Shown here piece after piece: positions 51,524-62,653 of a stretch of DNA of 64,000 nucleotides. Source of the DNA: Dendrolimus kikuchii (lineage: Eukaryota; Arthropoda; Insecta; Lepidoptera; Lasiocampidae); assembly GCA_019925095.2 (NCBI GenBank), contig CM034408.1:930001-994000 (forward strand). Direction: 5' to 3'. The stretch's first letter is position 1. The number at the start of each line of letters is the position of its first letter. The position numbers and the translations under genes are program-made. Under the pieces are notes generated by a model. That model saw nothing but the letters and a program-made list of their open reading frames with translations. It was not told the origin of the DNA and searched no databases.

Positions 51524-51987
51524 TACGCTTCTTCAATAAGATTCCGAGTGAAATGTTAGATCTGCCTTTCACTAAATTCAAAACTAAATTAAAAAGCATC
51601 TTACTAAAAAGGGGATACTACACTATTGAAGAATACTTAAATGACAAAAAATCATTTTCATAGCAGCTCGCTCCAACCTCTTATACTAAATTCTGTATAA
51701 AGTTTTTATCTTGCCAAGCTTGTAAGGAATTTATGGAGACATATTGCAGCATAACATTTTAGTACGTCTTGTCATTATTATAACTATAACATTATTTTTC
51801 TTTCCTTTTATTGTCTTGGTCTTATTGAGTATGCATTGTTTGCTACAACTCCATTAGTTTTTCAAAAAGTAATTCTGTAACATACTTCTGTACAAAACTT
51901 ATAAAAAAAGGGATTCGAGATATAAATAGAATATGAAATATAAAGAAAAACAATATTTAGCTAGACGTGTTGCTGGGGAGTTTGTTG

Positions 51988-52028
51988 CCGCTTCTTCTCC
52001 TTTACAGCATCAACACGTTGCGAAGCGG
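51988..52028 (+). other. Stem-loop module in LINE 3' UTR
   Basis: CCGCTTC (51988-51994) and GAAGCGG (52022-52028) around a 27-nt loop containing CAACACGTTGC; preceded by GTGTTGCTGGGGAGTTTGTT as in the other two families. Confidence 0.6.
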
Positions 52029-52133
52029 TGTACATAGAATAGGAAGTAAAAATTAATTTTTAATTTACATGTATGACCTTCAAAAAGTGTCCTCCAGTGG
52101 AACTTATTTTGAATAAAAACTTTTGAATTTGAA

Positions 52134-52660
52134 TATTTGTAATATTAAATTATATCGTCTGTATAGAAAAAAAATCTCTTTTCATTTCTCACACTCGGAA
52201 ACTATATTACTATATTTTTCGTCCCTGCGACACGATTTTCCCTGCTGTCAAAAACTTTAAAAACTATGCGAGGCATGTCCGAACTTCTTATACAGCCACT
52301 GCTAGATCTAATACTTCTCTTATATTTGTAACGCAAAAGAAAGTGTTGACCTCGGCTGAAAGACCTATTTAGGCACTCGAACTATTAGCGTCCTCCCTAC
52401 ACTCGCGCGCTAAACCATCTCGTGCCTAAATAGATCACTTTACTAACACTAACAATCTATTATTACGTACTATTATTAGATTAATTGACTGTCTACGAAA
52501 CATATCTATTAACTTGAAATAATCCGAGAATAATTTCGTATAAAAGTGTAATGAAATTGAGAACTAAATAAACATCTACGAATAAAAGTAATAAATGGCT
52601 AAATTTGCTTCTTAATTGACATTTAGTTAAGCAGCTCGTTACTTCCTACTATTTAAAATT
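52134..52660. other. Unassigned spacer
   Basis: A hairpin-like repeat (AAGACCTATTTAGGCACTCG / CGTGCCTAAATAGATC, 52368-52435) surrounds a short GC-rich centre: possible small MITE. No gene. Confidence 0.4.
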
Positions 52661-53011
52661 GCATACATACATAACTTCACGCCAGCTCCTTTGCGGGGTA
52701 GGCACGAACAACAGGGCGCCATTTACTTGCTTCTTTGACATTCATAACTCTTGTCATGCACGCTCGTCTGTTCTTAAGGCTCCTGACATCACCTTCTGCT
52801 AGTACACGATCAATTTGATCATGGAAGGTGTGTCGTGGCCTTCCACGACGTCTGCATCCGTCCACTTTTGCATTGTATATCTGTTTAGTCATTCTTTCCA
52901 CATGCCCGAACCACCGGAGCATTCCTTTCCTTACCTTCACCCCGACACTCTCTTTCAGACCAACTCTCTTTCTTACTTCGGTATTACGAACGCGTTCCGC
53001 GAGCGTCATTA
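52661..53011 (-). mobile_element. RTE-type LINE 3' end, family D, copy 13 (longest)
   Basis: Minus strand MTLAERVRNTEVRKRVGLKE, SVGVKVRKGMLRWFGHVERM, then to YPAKELA-stop; 110 codons open, with a deletion between EAS and KWRPVVRAYP. The upstream limit is again in the coding region. Confidence 0.8.
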
Positions 53012-53278
53012 TTTAAAACTACCCTTTATTAATCTAACAGAGCGCATTTTTGTATCATTTTAAATTGATGTATATTTTATTCTATTACTTCATCGTCATC
53101 AATTATTACTCGTACTTGAGAAATGTAAGATCAAAAATATATAAGGAAATCATTGGCCTTCCTATTTAGGCATTTGTATTTCAGCTTGCGTTCGCACCAT
53201 ATTATTGAATTTTTATTTTAGTGCAATAAATCAGGTGACATAAATGTAAAAATCAATTGTCACTGTACCCTCCTAAAG
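53012..53278. other. Unassigned spacer
   Basis: No match, no gene. Confidence 0.35.
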
Positions 53279-53579
53279 CAGTGGTGGATTTACCTATAGG
53301 CTTAGTAGGCTGGAGCTTAGGGCGGCAGATTTTGGAATGGCGGCAAATTTGGGGCCAATTTTTTTATGTATGTCTTACACAATCTTCAAACAACGGTAAA
53401 AAGGAGGTCTAATTCAAGACTATACACGTCTCACGATATGTACACAAATCATAAAGTTACAATGTCATTGACAACAAAATTATCTAATTAATATGATTGT
53501 GAATTAGGATATCGATTTATCGGTAGGGGTGGTAAAATTTTAATAGCCTACAGGCGTCATATTTCTAACACCGCCCCTG
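53279..53579. mobile_element. hAT-like MITE, copy 2
   Basis: CAGTGGTGGATTTACC at the left, CAGGGGCGGTGTTAG at the right (reverse complement). 8-bp duplication TCCTAAAG (53271-53278) / TCCCAAAG (53580-53587), one mismatch. 301 bp, no ORF. Confidence 0.7.
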
Positions 53580-53587
53580 TCCCAAAG

Positions 53588-54006
53588 TCATGTGAAAGTC
53601 GAACAAACTATTCAAAGAAATTCAATATTAAAGTGAACATAAATACTTGCATCTTACTCACGAAAGCCACAAAGGAGTGTAACGAGCGATCGAGCAAAGC
53701 GAATGGCCGCTGGCTTCGAATAGAATTGCTGAGCTGGGTTACCAGATAATTACGTAAAAAATTAATTATATCCGGATTACGAAATATCACTATTGTTCTG
53801 GCAATAACTAATTTACATGGCTGTATGGATGAGTTCCTTTGCCTGCCTATTGTGACCTTGGTGGTCGCCCTTTGTGTAATCTGTCACTTTTTCACTCTCT
53901 GATTTTTTATGTCTCTCGGAATAAACCACGTATTTAACAAGTTTTGCTTTTAATTCAGTTTTCCATCTCTATAATCTCATACAACTATAATTCATACATA
54001 GATATA
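53588..54006. other. Unassigned spacer
   Basis: No match. Short minus-strand ORF 53608-53790 not supported. Confidence 0.35.
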
Positions 54007-54712
54007 AGACAAAGATGTCAAGTGTCAATGAGTATTGTCAAAGTTTTATTTAGCCTACCGCCAACTTGTTCATTTTAATTATTTAATTTTAATATTGTTT
54101 ATGGTTATTATTTACTCTATGGGAGCGTAATCTAATTTACTACCGCTTCGCAACATGTTGTGTCTTGAAGAGAAGAAGCGGCGCAAGGAACTCTTCAGCA
54201 AACATGCCTAGCTTTAATAACTTTATACAATACTAGCGGTCCCTGCAGACGTTGTCCTGCTCTGAAAAAATAAAAATCTAGGATCCGATCCCAGCGCCAC
54301 CTACCGGTTCTAATTGCGAATCTAAACCATCCGGGAAACACACAAAAACAAAATCACCAAAATCGCTGCAGGCGATTAGGAGGATTCTAGAACCCGACCT
54401 CAGCGCCACCTACCGGTTCCAACGGGATAAAAAGTATCCTATGTCCGTCTCCTGGTTCTAAGCTACCTCTCCACCAATTTTCAGCCAAATCGGTAAAGCC
54501 GTTCTTGAGTTATAAATAGTGTAACTAACACGACTTTCTTTTATATAATTATATAAGATTAAAATGGTTGGGAGGAAAAATAAAAAGAAATTATCTATCA
54601 AGTTGGTTTGTGCTCCGGTGCACGCAGAAGAAGCGCACAGTATCTTGAGGTCTGGCAGTTGGTTTTTGCTGGGTTTGGATCTTGATAGTTTTGATGATCG
54701 GATCCTAAACAT
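54007..54712 (-). mobile_element. Penelope-like 3' end, copy 3, split by a Helitron
   Basis: AGACAAAGATGTCAAGTGTC (lacking the GGCC hairpin) through the stem-loop module and, after 54558, TTAAAATGG...CTTGTGTTGGTTTG-type sequence that encodes the element's last residues (minus strand, decayed). It serves as the disrupted version of 22680-23080. Confidence 0.7.
54233..54558 (-). mobile_element. Non-autonomous Helitron, family E, complete, in a Penelope copy
   Basis: A | CTAGCGGTCCCTGCAG ... TTATATAATTATATAAGA | T on the plus strand, 326 bp. The uninterrupted copies read AATATTAAAATGG here, so the empty A^T site is known. Two CCACCTACCGGTTC units show the 125-bp internal duplication also present at 34361-34600. 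Confidence 0.9.
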
Positions 54713-54846
54713 ATATGTCTATTATGCATACTAGTCGTGAAAACTTAAGAAAATGTTATGTGCAGAAGATATCAATAAAAATGCAATGACTTCAATCAAC
54801 TAGGCTCAGTATTCTACTTATAGTTTGAAGGGATTATAGGCAAAAT
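54713..54846. other. Short spacer
   Basis: Nothing seen. Confidence 0.4.
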
Positions 54847-55160
54847 TATCTGTGCAGGAACGGAGAAAGAATACAATTTCCTGCGGCCAGGCAGCCTGTC
54901 GTAAGAGGCGACAAAACAACCCACAGCCAGGTGGTAGGGCATTTGCCCGACTGGATGGCTACCACCCCTGGTCTAAATTATGTCGCCATAATAACCTTGA
55001 GTTGTGTTCCGGCGTTAGTGACCAGGTTCCAGTCTCCCTTAAGAGAGCAGCAGTGCATTTGTAGCACCTTTGGTGTTGCAAATGTCCATAGGTGATGGTA
55101 ACCGCTTTCCATCAACTGGGTCGTCTGCCTATCTGCTGAACTCCTGCAATAAAAAAAAAT
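54847..55160 (+). mobile_element. Family A retroposon, copy 19 (full length)
   Basis: ATCTGTGCAGGAACGGAG to CTCCTGCAATAAAAAAAAAT; close to consensus. Confidence 0.85.
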
Positions 55161-55404
55161 GCAATATATGTTAACTTTCCTTCATTATACTAGTTTATAA
55201 TTTAATAGTAGTCTCTGTTTTTAATAATTATTAATATGGTAAGATTATAATAAGGTTTTAATCGTAAAATTATAATTGGTTGACCGCTTATACATTAGTA
55301 CCAATATAATTTAATTATAATATATTTGCTAAAAAAATTTGTACACCAATAAATTGCTTAAACGTGTTCGCTCTTTTATAAATAAAAGACCTTATTATCT
55401 ATCA
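55161..55404. other. AT-rich spacer
   Basis: Nothing seen. Confidence 0.4.
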
Positions 55405-55713
55405 TTTTTTTATTGCAGGAGCTCAGCAGACAGACAGACGGCCCACTTGATGGAAAGCGTTACCATCGCCTATGGACATTTGCAACACCAAAGGTGCTAC
55501 AAATGCGCTGCTGCTCTCTTAAGGGAGACTGGAACCTGATCACAAATGCCGGAACACAACTCATGGTTGTTATGGCGACATACTTTAGACCAGGGGTGGT
55601 AGCCATCCAGTCGGGCAAATGCCCTACCACCTGGCTGTGGGTTGTTTTGTCGCCTCTTACGACAGGCCGCCCGGCCGCAGGAAATTGTATTCTTTCGCCG
55701 TTCCTGCACGGAT
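55405..55713 (-). mobile_element. Family A retroposon, copy 20 (full length)
   Basis: Complete on the minus strand, 245 bp from copy 19 in opposite orientation; the two copies could pair as a long hairpin if co-transcribed. Confidence 0.85.
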
Positions 55714-56592
55714 AGAAAGAGACAAACAAATAAAGACTAATTATGATTAATACCACAACTGTTATTATTTGTAGCTGTTAGAACTCTGAACACATTTAAA
55801 GAATATAATATAATTAATCTTACAGTTTTCTATTAAAATCCTATCTTCTATAATAACTTACAAAACATCAGTAGAAAACATGCTGCAGTTATGTACGTAA
55901 TATTTCATAGCTCCGCTTTATTTGATTGATGCAAATTAATGTAGTCACTTGGAATGCGTGTGAAATGAAATTGCGTGCTATTTTAAATTTTATATATAGC
56001 CACCCCAACACTGCGTCGTTATCGCAGGTGCCCGGGCCTGAGTGTATCCGGTTAAATCCGGTTACAACCGGTTACCGCGTCGCGGATTATTCGCTTGATC
56101 CGGTTCTGCAGTCGTTTGCGACTTGATTTATTCACTCGACTCGTTTGCCCGGTTCCTCACTGTAGCTTTTTTATATTACACCACTCTTATGTACAACTCT
56201 GATATTTTTTATCGGATTATCCGGATTGATTTATTTCTTATACCTCAATTATGTTCGACCGAAAATAATATAATATTGTTCCAACAAAGCTTTGATATTT
56301 ATTTACGAGTGGCAACCGACCTACTCACCACGACCAAATTGATGATATTTTAAATTAAGCTCAGGGAAAAAGTACTGCAAGCAGGCGTGCATTCGTACAT
56401 GCGTACGAAGAGGCAGAGAAACAAGTATGGCGCCTTTGCTCGCCAGTGTATTTTTTTGTGTGGCAACACTAGAGTCTAAGAATTAATTATCTATGTTTCG
56501 ATGTTAGATCTTCCATGTTAGGTTACGTATCTTTATCCAAATAGTGGTGTATACTCTTCTCCAAGTTTCTATATATTCTAACTATATAATAT
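55714..56592. other. Non-repetitive stretch with CCGGTT sites
   Basis: 56035-56105 carries ATCCGGTTAAATCCGGTTAC, AACCGGTT (56066) and ATCCGGTT in a CpG-rich patch. Short ORFs (55926-56126, 56123-56353) show no known domain. Confidence 0.45.
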
Positions 56593-57009
56593 TGTTACGA
56601 GTTGCAGAACTCGAATTAAAATGCCGTTGGAATTATTATAGAGTTTATTAGAACTATACAAACACGTATAACGCAGGTACAAATATAACTGAACACAACC
56701 AGTCCGAACGTAATGCATAATTCAATAATACGCGCAATATCCGTCACTAAATAGATTACTGAATGTAAACATGTCTTGTTTCGCTTGTGGTTATCGCTTG
56801 ACTGCCTCATCTTTCAATTGGGGCCTTGTGTTATACCGAATTTCCTAGAATCACACCTGGCTAATGACTACCATAAAATATTACAATACACAATGGGCTG
56901 TTTTTCTAATCAAAAATTATAAACACAAAGTAAACAAAAGAAGTCCAAATGCCGAAAGTTAATAAAATGCAGGTGCGAATTTGTCTTTGTCGGTCGTAAC
57001 AATATAATA
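56593..57009 (-). mobile_element. Family G solo LTR, copy 6
   Basis: TGTTACGACC (minus-strand start) to CTGCAACTCGTAACA, with ATAT on both sides. Deletions reduce it to 417 bp; the TATA region is lost. Confidence 0.7.
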
Positions 57010-57059
57010 TAATAATAGGAGATGTAGCTTCACCTCCAAAGTGGTGCATCATCGTCTCC

Positions 57060-57222
57060 AAACACACGTATTACAAAGCCGATCCCAGACACCCAGACCA
57101 TAGCAAACAACGGAAAGTTCGTTTACGAAATTTACAATGCCAGGTATCGAATGTATTCTTCTGCGTTCCAAAGCTCGGCAGATAAAAGTTTAGTCCACTC
57201 TACCAAAGCAGACAGGGTCCCC
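57060..57222 (-). mobile_element. tRNA-headed SINE, family B, copy 6 (diverged)
   Basis: GATCCCAGACACCCAGACCA and AAATTTACAATGCCAGGTAT keep the body; the head is barely recognisable (GAGTGGACTAAAC). Confidence 0.55.
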
Positions 57223-57267
57223 AGATTGGGGCATTGGACCTCATTTTGGGAAATTACTTTGCGTTTG

Positions 57268-57352
57268 AGGAATGTCTATGGGTGACGGTAGCTACTTGCC
57301 ATCAAGCGGACCCGGTTGCCAGTTTGCCTACAAGCCGACATTTAAAAAAAAA
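57268..57352 (+). mobile_element. LINE/SINE 3' end of a related tail family
   Basis: ATGTCTATGGGTGACGGTAG, CTACTTGCCATCAAGCGG, then an A run. Same module type as the family A end (CCATAGGCGATGGTAACCGC) but clearly a different family. Confidence 0.55.
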
Positions 57353-57425
57353 TGTCTGCAATTCATACGCAGTACAAGTGAAACTTCAGAAAATTTACTC
57401 ACAGATAATTCTTCTCTAACTTTAT

Positions 57426-57868
57426 ACTGTATGTCTTTCAAGACCATAAAAATGGCCCGGACTTTTGGAGGGCTTGCGTGGGGCCATGGGAAGGCCAACA
57501 CGTAGAGGCCCCATGAAAATTTAGTGTAAATGTGGCGTGACACTGACCGGCGATTATCCCTGTCCACACCATATAGTAATGCACCCAAGGACAAGCCCCG
57601 GCCAGTGTAGGACTATTGTGGGAAATAAGGACAAAAAGTACCGGGCTATTGTGGTGAACTGCTAATGGTACTAGGGGTCTGGGAATATGGGGACTATGGC
57701 GTCTGCCCGTCGCAATGTTCAGGGAACATGAAAAAATGGGCAGACGTTGACTCGCCACTCCCTGCATGGGCCCCAAAAATGCCATAAAGACAGGGGCAAC
57801 ATGGGTGTGAGTGGCTAAGGGGTGTCGAGAGGTGGGCTGCAGGTTCACCGAAGCTACTTCCGACGCTC
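57426..57868 (-). repeat. Family N repeat, copy 2
   Basis: Reverse complement of 24640-25081 over about 440 bp, few indels. The two copies end at the same places (AGCTTCGG... and ...AAGACATACA), so these may be true termini. Confidence 0.65.
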
Positions 57869-58384
57869 TAACTTTTATTATTATAAATATTATTATTTTT
57901 AGCCTACATTCGTCAACATGTTTTAATTACAAAATAAACTTCTTAAGTATTACTTTCAATTTTTCACTGTTATAGTCTAAAAATATTATTATCGGTTTTA
58001 TTTTGGTCCAAATTGGTGCTATGGAGCTATAAAAACTCTGCTGCACTATGTAAAACTCGTATCTCATTCTCTCGCAGGTTTAGTCCTATAGATTTATGTG
58101 TTTCGTTTCGTCGAGTTTCAAATCACAACGACTTTAAAGAAGTTTCAGTTCAAAAATATATAATTAAAAGTAAAATGTAAGTATTTGAACAAACCGTATG
58201 AGACTTACGATTCAAAGATTAGATAAAGAAGAGTTGGCAGCCTGCCTTCTTGGCACGATACATACTCTTAGGATAAAGATTTTGGCTACTACTGTCTTGT
58301 TATAAGATTACGTTATTTCTCTTTTACAAGCTTTTATTGAACTTGAAATGGATGTACCTATGTATGTATGTAAGTTCGGATGGA
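57869..58384. other. Unassigned spacer
   Basis: No match within the window; no gene. Confidence 0.4.
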
Positions 58385-58520
58385 ATCTTGCAAGTTAAAT
58401 TTGACCAACTTCCCGGTTTCCGATTGAGCTGAAATTTTGCACACATTTGTATATCGCGTGACAATGCAATAATATGGTACCATGGAGCTGATCTGATGAT
58501 GGCGTCTTTGGGCTCGTTTT
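58385..58520 (+). repeat. Dispersed repeat fragment
   Basis: GACCAACTTCCCGGTTTCCG, ATTGAGCTGAAATTTTGC and GGTACCATGGAGCTGATCTG form a sequence I know as common in lepidopteran DNA. Class uncertain, only one copy here. Confidence 0.4.
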
Positions 58521-58664
58521 ACTTGCCTTGGCTAGCAGTCTGCTGCTACATGATATCCAGGATCACAAAAGCTTCTATTTAAAAACCTTTTTAAAAAAGC
58601 TTATTAAATTTGACTTTGCATAATCGTAAACTTGTGTTCCTCATCTAACTTTTGATGGTAAAAT

Positions 58665-58740
58665 GTGGAATGCTGAGGTTTGCCAGCTTGGCTAACTGGA
58701 ACGCAGAAGTCCCGGGTTCGATTCCTGGCAAAATTGCGTA
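58665..58740 (+). mobile_element. tRNA-like head of a family B-type SINE
   Basis: GCTTGGCTAACTGGAACGC and CCCGGGTTCGATTCCTGGCA (B box). The family B body does not follow, so it is a fragment or another SINE. Confidence 0.5.
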
Positions 58741-58814
58741 TAATCATGGAAGAAGGGAATGACAATCATACAAAAGGTATCTCGGTATACAGATCATTTA
58801 CTCATTACACAGGT

Positions 58815-59105
58815 ATCCGTGCAGGAACGGAGAAAGAATACAATTACCTGCAGCCGGGCGGCCAACCCCATAGCTAGGTGGTAGAGCATTTGCTCAACTG
58901 GATGGCTGCCACCCCTGGTCTAAAGCATGTCGCCGTAACAACCTTGAGTGTTGTTCCGGCATTAGTGACCAGGTTCCAGTCTCCCTTAAGAGAGCAGCAC
59001 CGCATTTGTAGCACCTTTAGTGTTGCATTGTCCATAGGCGATGGTAGCCGCTTTCCATCAAGTGGGCCGTCTGCCTGTCTGCTGAACTCATGCAAGAAAA
59101 AAAAA
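58815..59105 (+). mobile_element. Family A retroposon, copy 21
   Basis: ATCCGTGCAGGAACGGAG to CATGCAAGAAAAAAAA. A 16-bp deletion removes TGTCGTAAGAGGCGAC. Confidence 0.8.
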
Positions 59106-59285
59106 CACTATCGTGATACAGGCACCATCATTGCGTACTTGTTTATAAACAAAATATCAATTAAAACTCAATCAACCTCTTATTACTTAAATCAGTCAAA
59201 ATTAAATTGAAAGTCGTAGTTACTCTCTTTGTTAATTTCATGAAATTTACGAACAATATATGTATAAAATAATTAAAGCATTTAA

Positions 59286-59905
59286 CACACTGCGCAGATA
59301 TGATAATATTTTATCTGCGTATAAAAACTTAATTAGCTGAAAGTACCATACACAGATACGATATTATACGAAATGATACATTCCTTCGAAATTCTTCAAA
59401 CTGACTAGTCCGGTTTGTGCGGATTATTAATACAGAGGTAACAATGAGTATAATACTTCTGAAGTTGATAGACAGGTCATCAGAGAAGGATTCTGATTTG
59501 GAATTTGATGCGCGTTGCATTAGCATTGACTAAAAGGCAACGAATTTGAATATAGCAACTGACAATGTATTTCTGAAACTCAAAGGTGACATTTATGGCG
59601 ATTCATGGTTTGTTTTTAATGTAATTCATGATTACATGCACAAACTACGCCGGCGGATAACCACCTACATTCATCTGCAGGTAAAATCCTATGCCATATT
59701 TATATCTGCTGGTACTGTCTGCAGATATAATTGTAGCAAGCAGACAATATTGTCACCATCTTACGATATCTGTCAGTGCCTAGAGATATTTTATACAATA
59801 TTATAAATTATCTGCGCTTTGTGTCCTAGTTGATTGTATTACATAGAGAGCGATATTGATAGATATAAGCTCAGACGCAGAAATCCCCCGCATCTGCGTA
59901 GTGTG
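59286..59905. mobile_element. piggyBac-like MITE
   Basis: TTAA | CACACTGCGCAGAT ... ATCTGCGTAGTGTG | TTAT; 14-bp ends with one mismatch and a TTAA-type target (right copy mutated). 620 bp. The inner ORFs (59546-59806 +, 59329-59526 -) show no transposase motif. Several inner CTGCAGATAT/ATCTGCG repeats echo the ends. Confidence 0.6.
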
Positions 59906-60293
59906 TTATGCGTTTAGTGGTGGTTGTTTGGAAGAAAACGCGCTGTAAGCGATACGCCGAGTGTACCATTTAAAATATTGTTAATACTGATGTAAACTAT
60001 TTTCTTGTGTGCAACAAAATTCTATTCTAATACGGTCGGGGAACCCCCGTCAGGAATAAAGTTCCTTACGTTAAACTATACACCATTTTCAGCGTATGCA
60101 ATTAAGCACGTGCGCGGTGACAGCGCCCGAATGCGGCCGATTAAGGGCGACTACAAGACATTCTCATTTCAACAAATTGGTCGCCTGGAGGAGACATAAT
60201 ACTTTTTATTTACGTGACGACTTCTGCCAGTTCACTCTAAGTCGAATAAAAGAACTTCATTCCAATAAAGTTTTTACTCTTTAATCAGATTCT
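59906..60293. other. Unassigned spacer
   Basis: Two overlapping 60-codon ORFs (60005-60284), neither recognisable. Confidence 0.35.
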
Positions 60294-60615
60294 AGAGAGT
60301 GTCGGGGGGAAGGTAAGGAAAGGAATGCTCCGGTGGTTCGGGCATATGGAAAGAATGACTAAACAGATATACAATGCAAAAGTGGATGGATGCAGAAGTC
60401 GTGGAAGGCCACGACACACCTTCCATGATCAAATTGATCGTGTACTAGCAGAAGGTGATGTCAGGAGCCTTAAGAACAGACGAGCGTGCGTGACAAGAGT
60501 TATGAATGTCAAAGAAGCAAGTGAGGTGTGTAAAAATAAGCCTAAATGGCGCTCTGTTGTCCGTGCCTACCCCGCAAGGAAACTGGCGTGAAGTTATATA
60601 TGTATGTATGTATCA
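60294..60615 (+). mobile_element. RTE-type LINE 3' end, family D, copy 14
   Basis: VRKGMLRWFGHMERMTKQIY to YPARKLA-stop, tail (TATG)n. Frame intact. Confidence 0.8.
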
Positions 60616-61202
60616 GATTCTAGCGCTATACTGATCGGTACAAAATACAAATAAATCTGTTACAATGTATGTTCTTTGCTTAATATAATAAAGATAAAAA
60701 AGCCTACGAAGAAATCTGTACTAAAGGACGAATATAATAGTATTATGAGAGTAAATCCAAAAGGAACAATATGTCATTATTTGCAGGGAGGGTTCGGGGG
60801 TGTTGGAGGGGGTAGTCTGAATTCATCTGTCCAAAGAGGGGTCTTTACGGAGATTTATTACGCAGCAGATTTACCTAAGCACTTTTATTCACCTCGTTAC
60901 GAGTTAAGATTCGATAAGTGCAGAGGAGCAATTTAAATAATTGCCAAATTCATACCTACATTTTTCTATAGATAATCAAGTCGAAGTCAGAATGTGATAA
61001 TGTTGGATTTTTTATTTGTTTGTATATATATAGTTTTTGTTTATTTTTGATTTCATTCTATTTTTAGAATGGAATAACAACAAAACTTACACACCACACC
61101 AACGCGCACTACCACCGCATTGCATTACACGCACGCTTCACAAACAAACCAAAACACAAAGAGCCTAAAAATTAATAACCCAGACACAGAAAGAAAAACA
61201 AT
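60616..61202. other. Unassigned, possibly the 5' part of family Q
   Basis: An 86-codon ORF (60676-60936) includes GGFGGVGGGSLN, with no known match. 61053-61070 is a hairpin (ATTCTA-TTTT-TAGAAT). 61090-61200 is C/A-rich on the plus strand and runs into family Q. Confidence 0.3.
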
Positions 61203-61500
61203 ATGGCAGTAGTTAGGATAATATATATAGGTATAGACATAAGGCACACACTGCACATGCACTTCCTCACAACACCAGCGTGTAACTGATACACTCTACA
61301 TTAGTATAAGTTTAGTATTAAAAGTAGAATAAATTAATATAATAAGTTATTCGTAAGGTACACCACAACACAAACACGCATTCATTAAATGTCACACACA
61401 ATAACAAAGTAACAAATAAGCGTGTACAACTTCCTAACTTCTTCTTAAATTTGATGGTGAATAAGGGTACGGAAGTACAGTCCGTAGTTGTTAATATTAA
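61203..61500 (+). mobile_element. Family Q retroposon, copy 2
   Basis: GTGCAGTGTG-type sequence in inverse: CACACTGCACATGCACTTCC, CTACATTAGTATAAGTTTAG, GGGTACGGAAGTAC, GTTGTTAATATTAAATATAA. Matches 39172-39489 reversed; target duplications not evident. Confidence 0.65.
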
Positions 61501-61616
61501 ATATAAAACAAAGCACTTTACTACTTTAAATATCAATTTATAACATGACCAATCACATTGTCCATAAAATATCTGCTAAAAGTGGTTAAAATGTCTGTGA
61601 TCTTTCGGTATAATAT

Positions 61617-62083
61617 CGTTACAACCTAGGCACCGGTAAAAACAAATTCTACGTACAGATCTGTAGAAGCACGTTTTATTACCTGTCGGCATTTTAACTA
61701 GTTCTAATCCTTTTATGACCGTCTTCTTTTATTCACTTATTTATTGGCATGCGTTTCTAATTATTGTGGAGAATCGCCTATTGTCCTATTGTAATCGCTC
61801 ATTATCATCATTAGCCAGGTGTTGCGGAATCTTTTGCATTTGTGAAGTATAAAACAACGGCCTGATGGAGAGAAGGGGGCAGTTGTGCGATGATTACGAT
61901 ACGGTCGTGACGTGTACATTCGGGAACCTTATAGTGACGAACTTTGCGCGTTTTATTGAATTACATTTGGATTCGTTGTGTTCGGTTCTATTTGTACCTG
62001 TGTTATACGTGTTTGTATAGTTCTAATAAACTCTATAACAATTCTAAAGGCATTTTAATTCGAGTCCCGCTAAACTGGTAACA
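61617..62083 (+). mobile_element. Family G LTR, copy 7
   Basis: CGTTACAACC (first base mutated) to CGCTAAACTGGTAACA, 467 bp. TATA region GAAGTATAAAACAACGGCC. Left flank ATAT, right flank GTAT. Confidence 0.75.
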
Positions 62084-62214
62084 GTATCAATTGGACATAG
62101 ATTAATGTTATACGTAAATGAGGGGAAAAATAAGGATCGTTAGTAGAAGGAGAAAAGTAGAATACTAATTTAACTCAGTTACCTTCTGTAAACATATTTA
62201 ATCTATGTAGGCCA
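62084..62214. repeat. 131-bp segment shared with 42727-42853
   Basis: CAATTGGACATAGATTAATG ... CATATTTAATCTATG, directly 3' of the LTR. Nearly identical to the inverse segment at 42.7 kb. Confidence 0.75.
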
Positions 62215-62653
62215 CAGGTGCGCTTTACTCACCTTCTTGAGGTAGTATCGTTAAATTGATAGAGTTTTAAGTCTACAACTTAATCTAACCGCCACTTGTA
62301 CTTAACAAACTTACAATGTATATTATACAAAGTGTTTAACCCTTCAGCTCACTATTAACACATATGTGTCCGCGATGAGAGTGCAGATCGCGTTTGTGCA
62401 CGTGATTGTTAATTGTGTTGTTGTCTCACTCTGTTTATATAGGAGTTGTATGATTTGTATGAAATGGGTATATTTTCTTGGTATATTACGAGATAGTGAT
62501 AGTGTTAGTCTTGCGGCTTATTGGTATATCGATAATTGTCTTAAGGGTTTACCCTTAATTGGACTGAAGTAGTATACATCCTTTTTTTGAAGCTCTAAGT
62601 CACCAAATTTGATGCTTTCGTACAATATGTCAAAATATAAACGCTATAATAAT
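62215..62653. other. Unassigned spacer
   Basis: A 68-codon ORF (62366-62572, hydrophobic start) has no known match. Confidence 0.35.

Larger units (their letters stand above)
50240..52133 (+). pseudogene. 5'-truncated LINE 3' end, split by a Helitron array
   Basis: Joining 50282 to 51524 gives one frame: YKIFDIRLYIGIRFFNKIPS, EMLDLPFTKFKTKLKSILLK, RGYYTIEEYLNDKKSFS-stop (51663). This is a C-terminal block of LINE ORF2 (G--LYN-LP-E---L, FK--LK--L---YYS--E(F/Y)L). The 3' UTR ends TTATTTTGAATAAAAACTTT TGAATTTGAAT at 52133 and contains the stem-loop module at 51961-52030. Confidence 0.7.
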
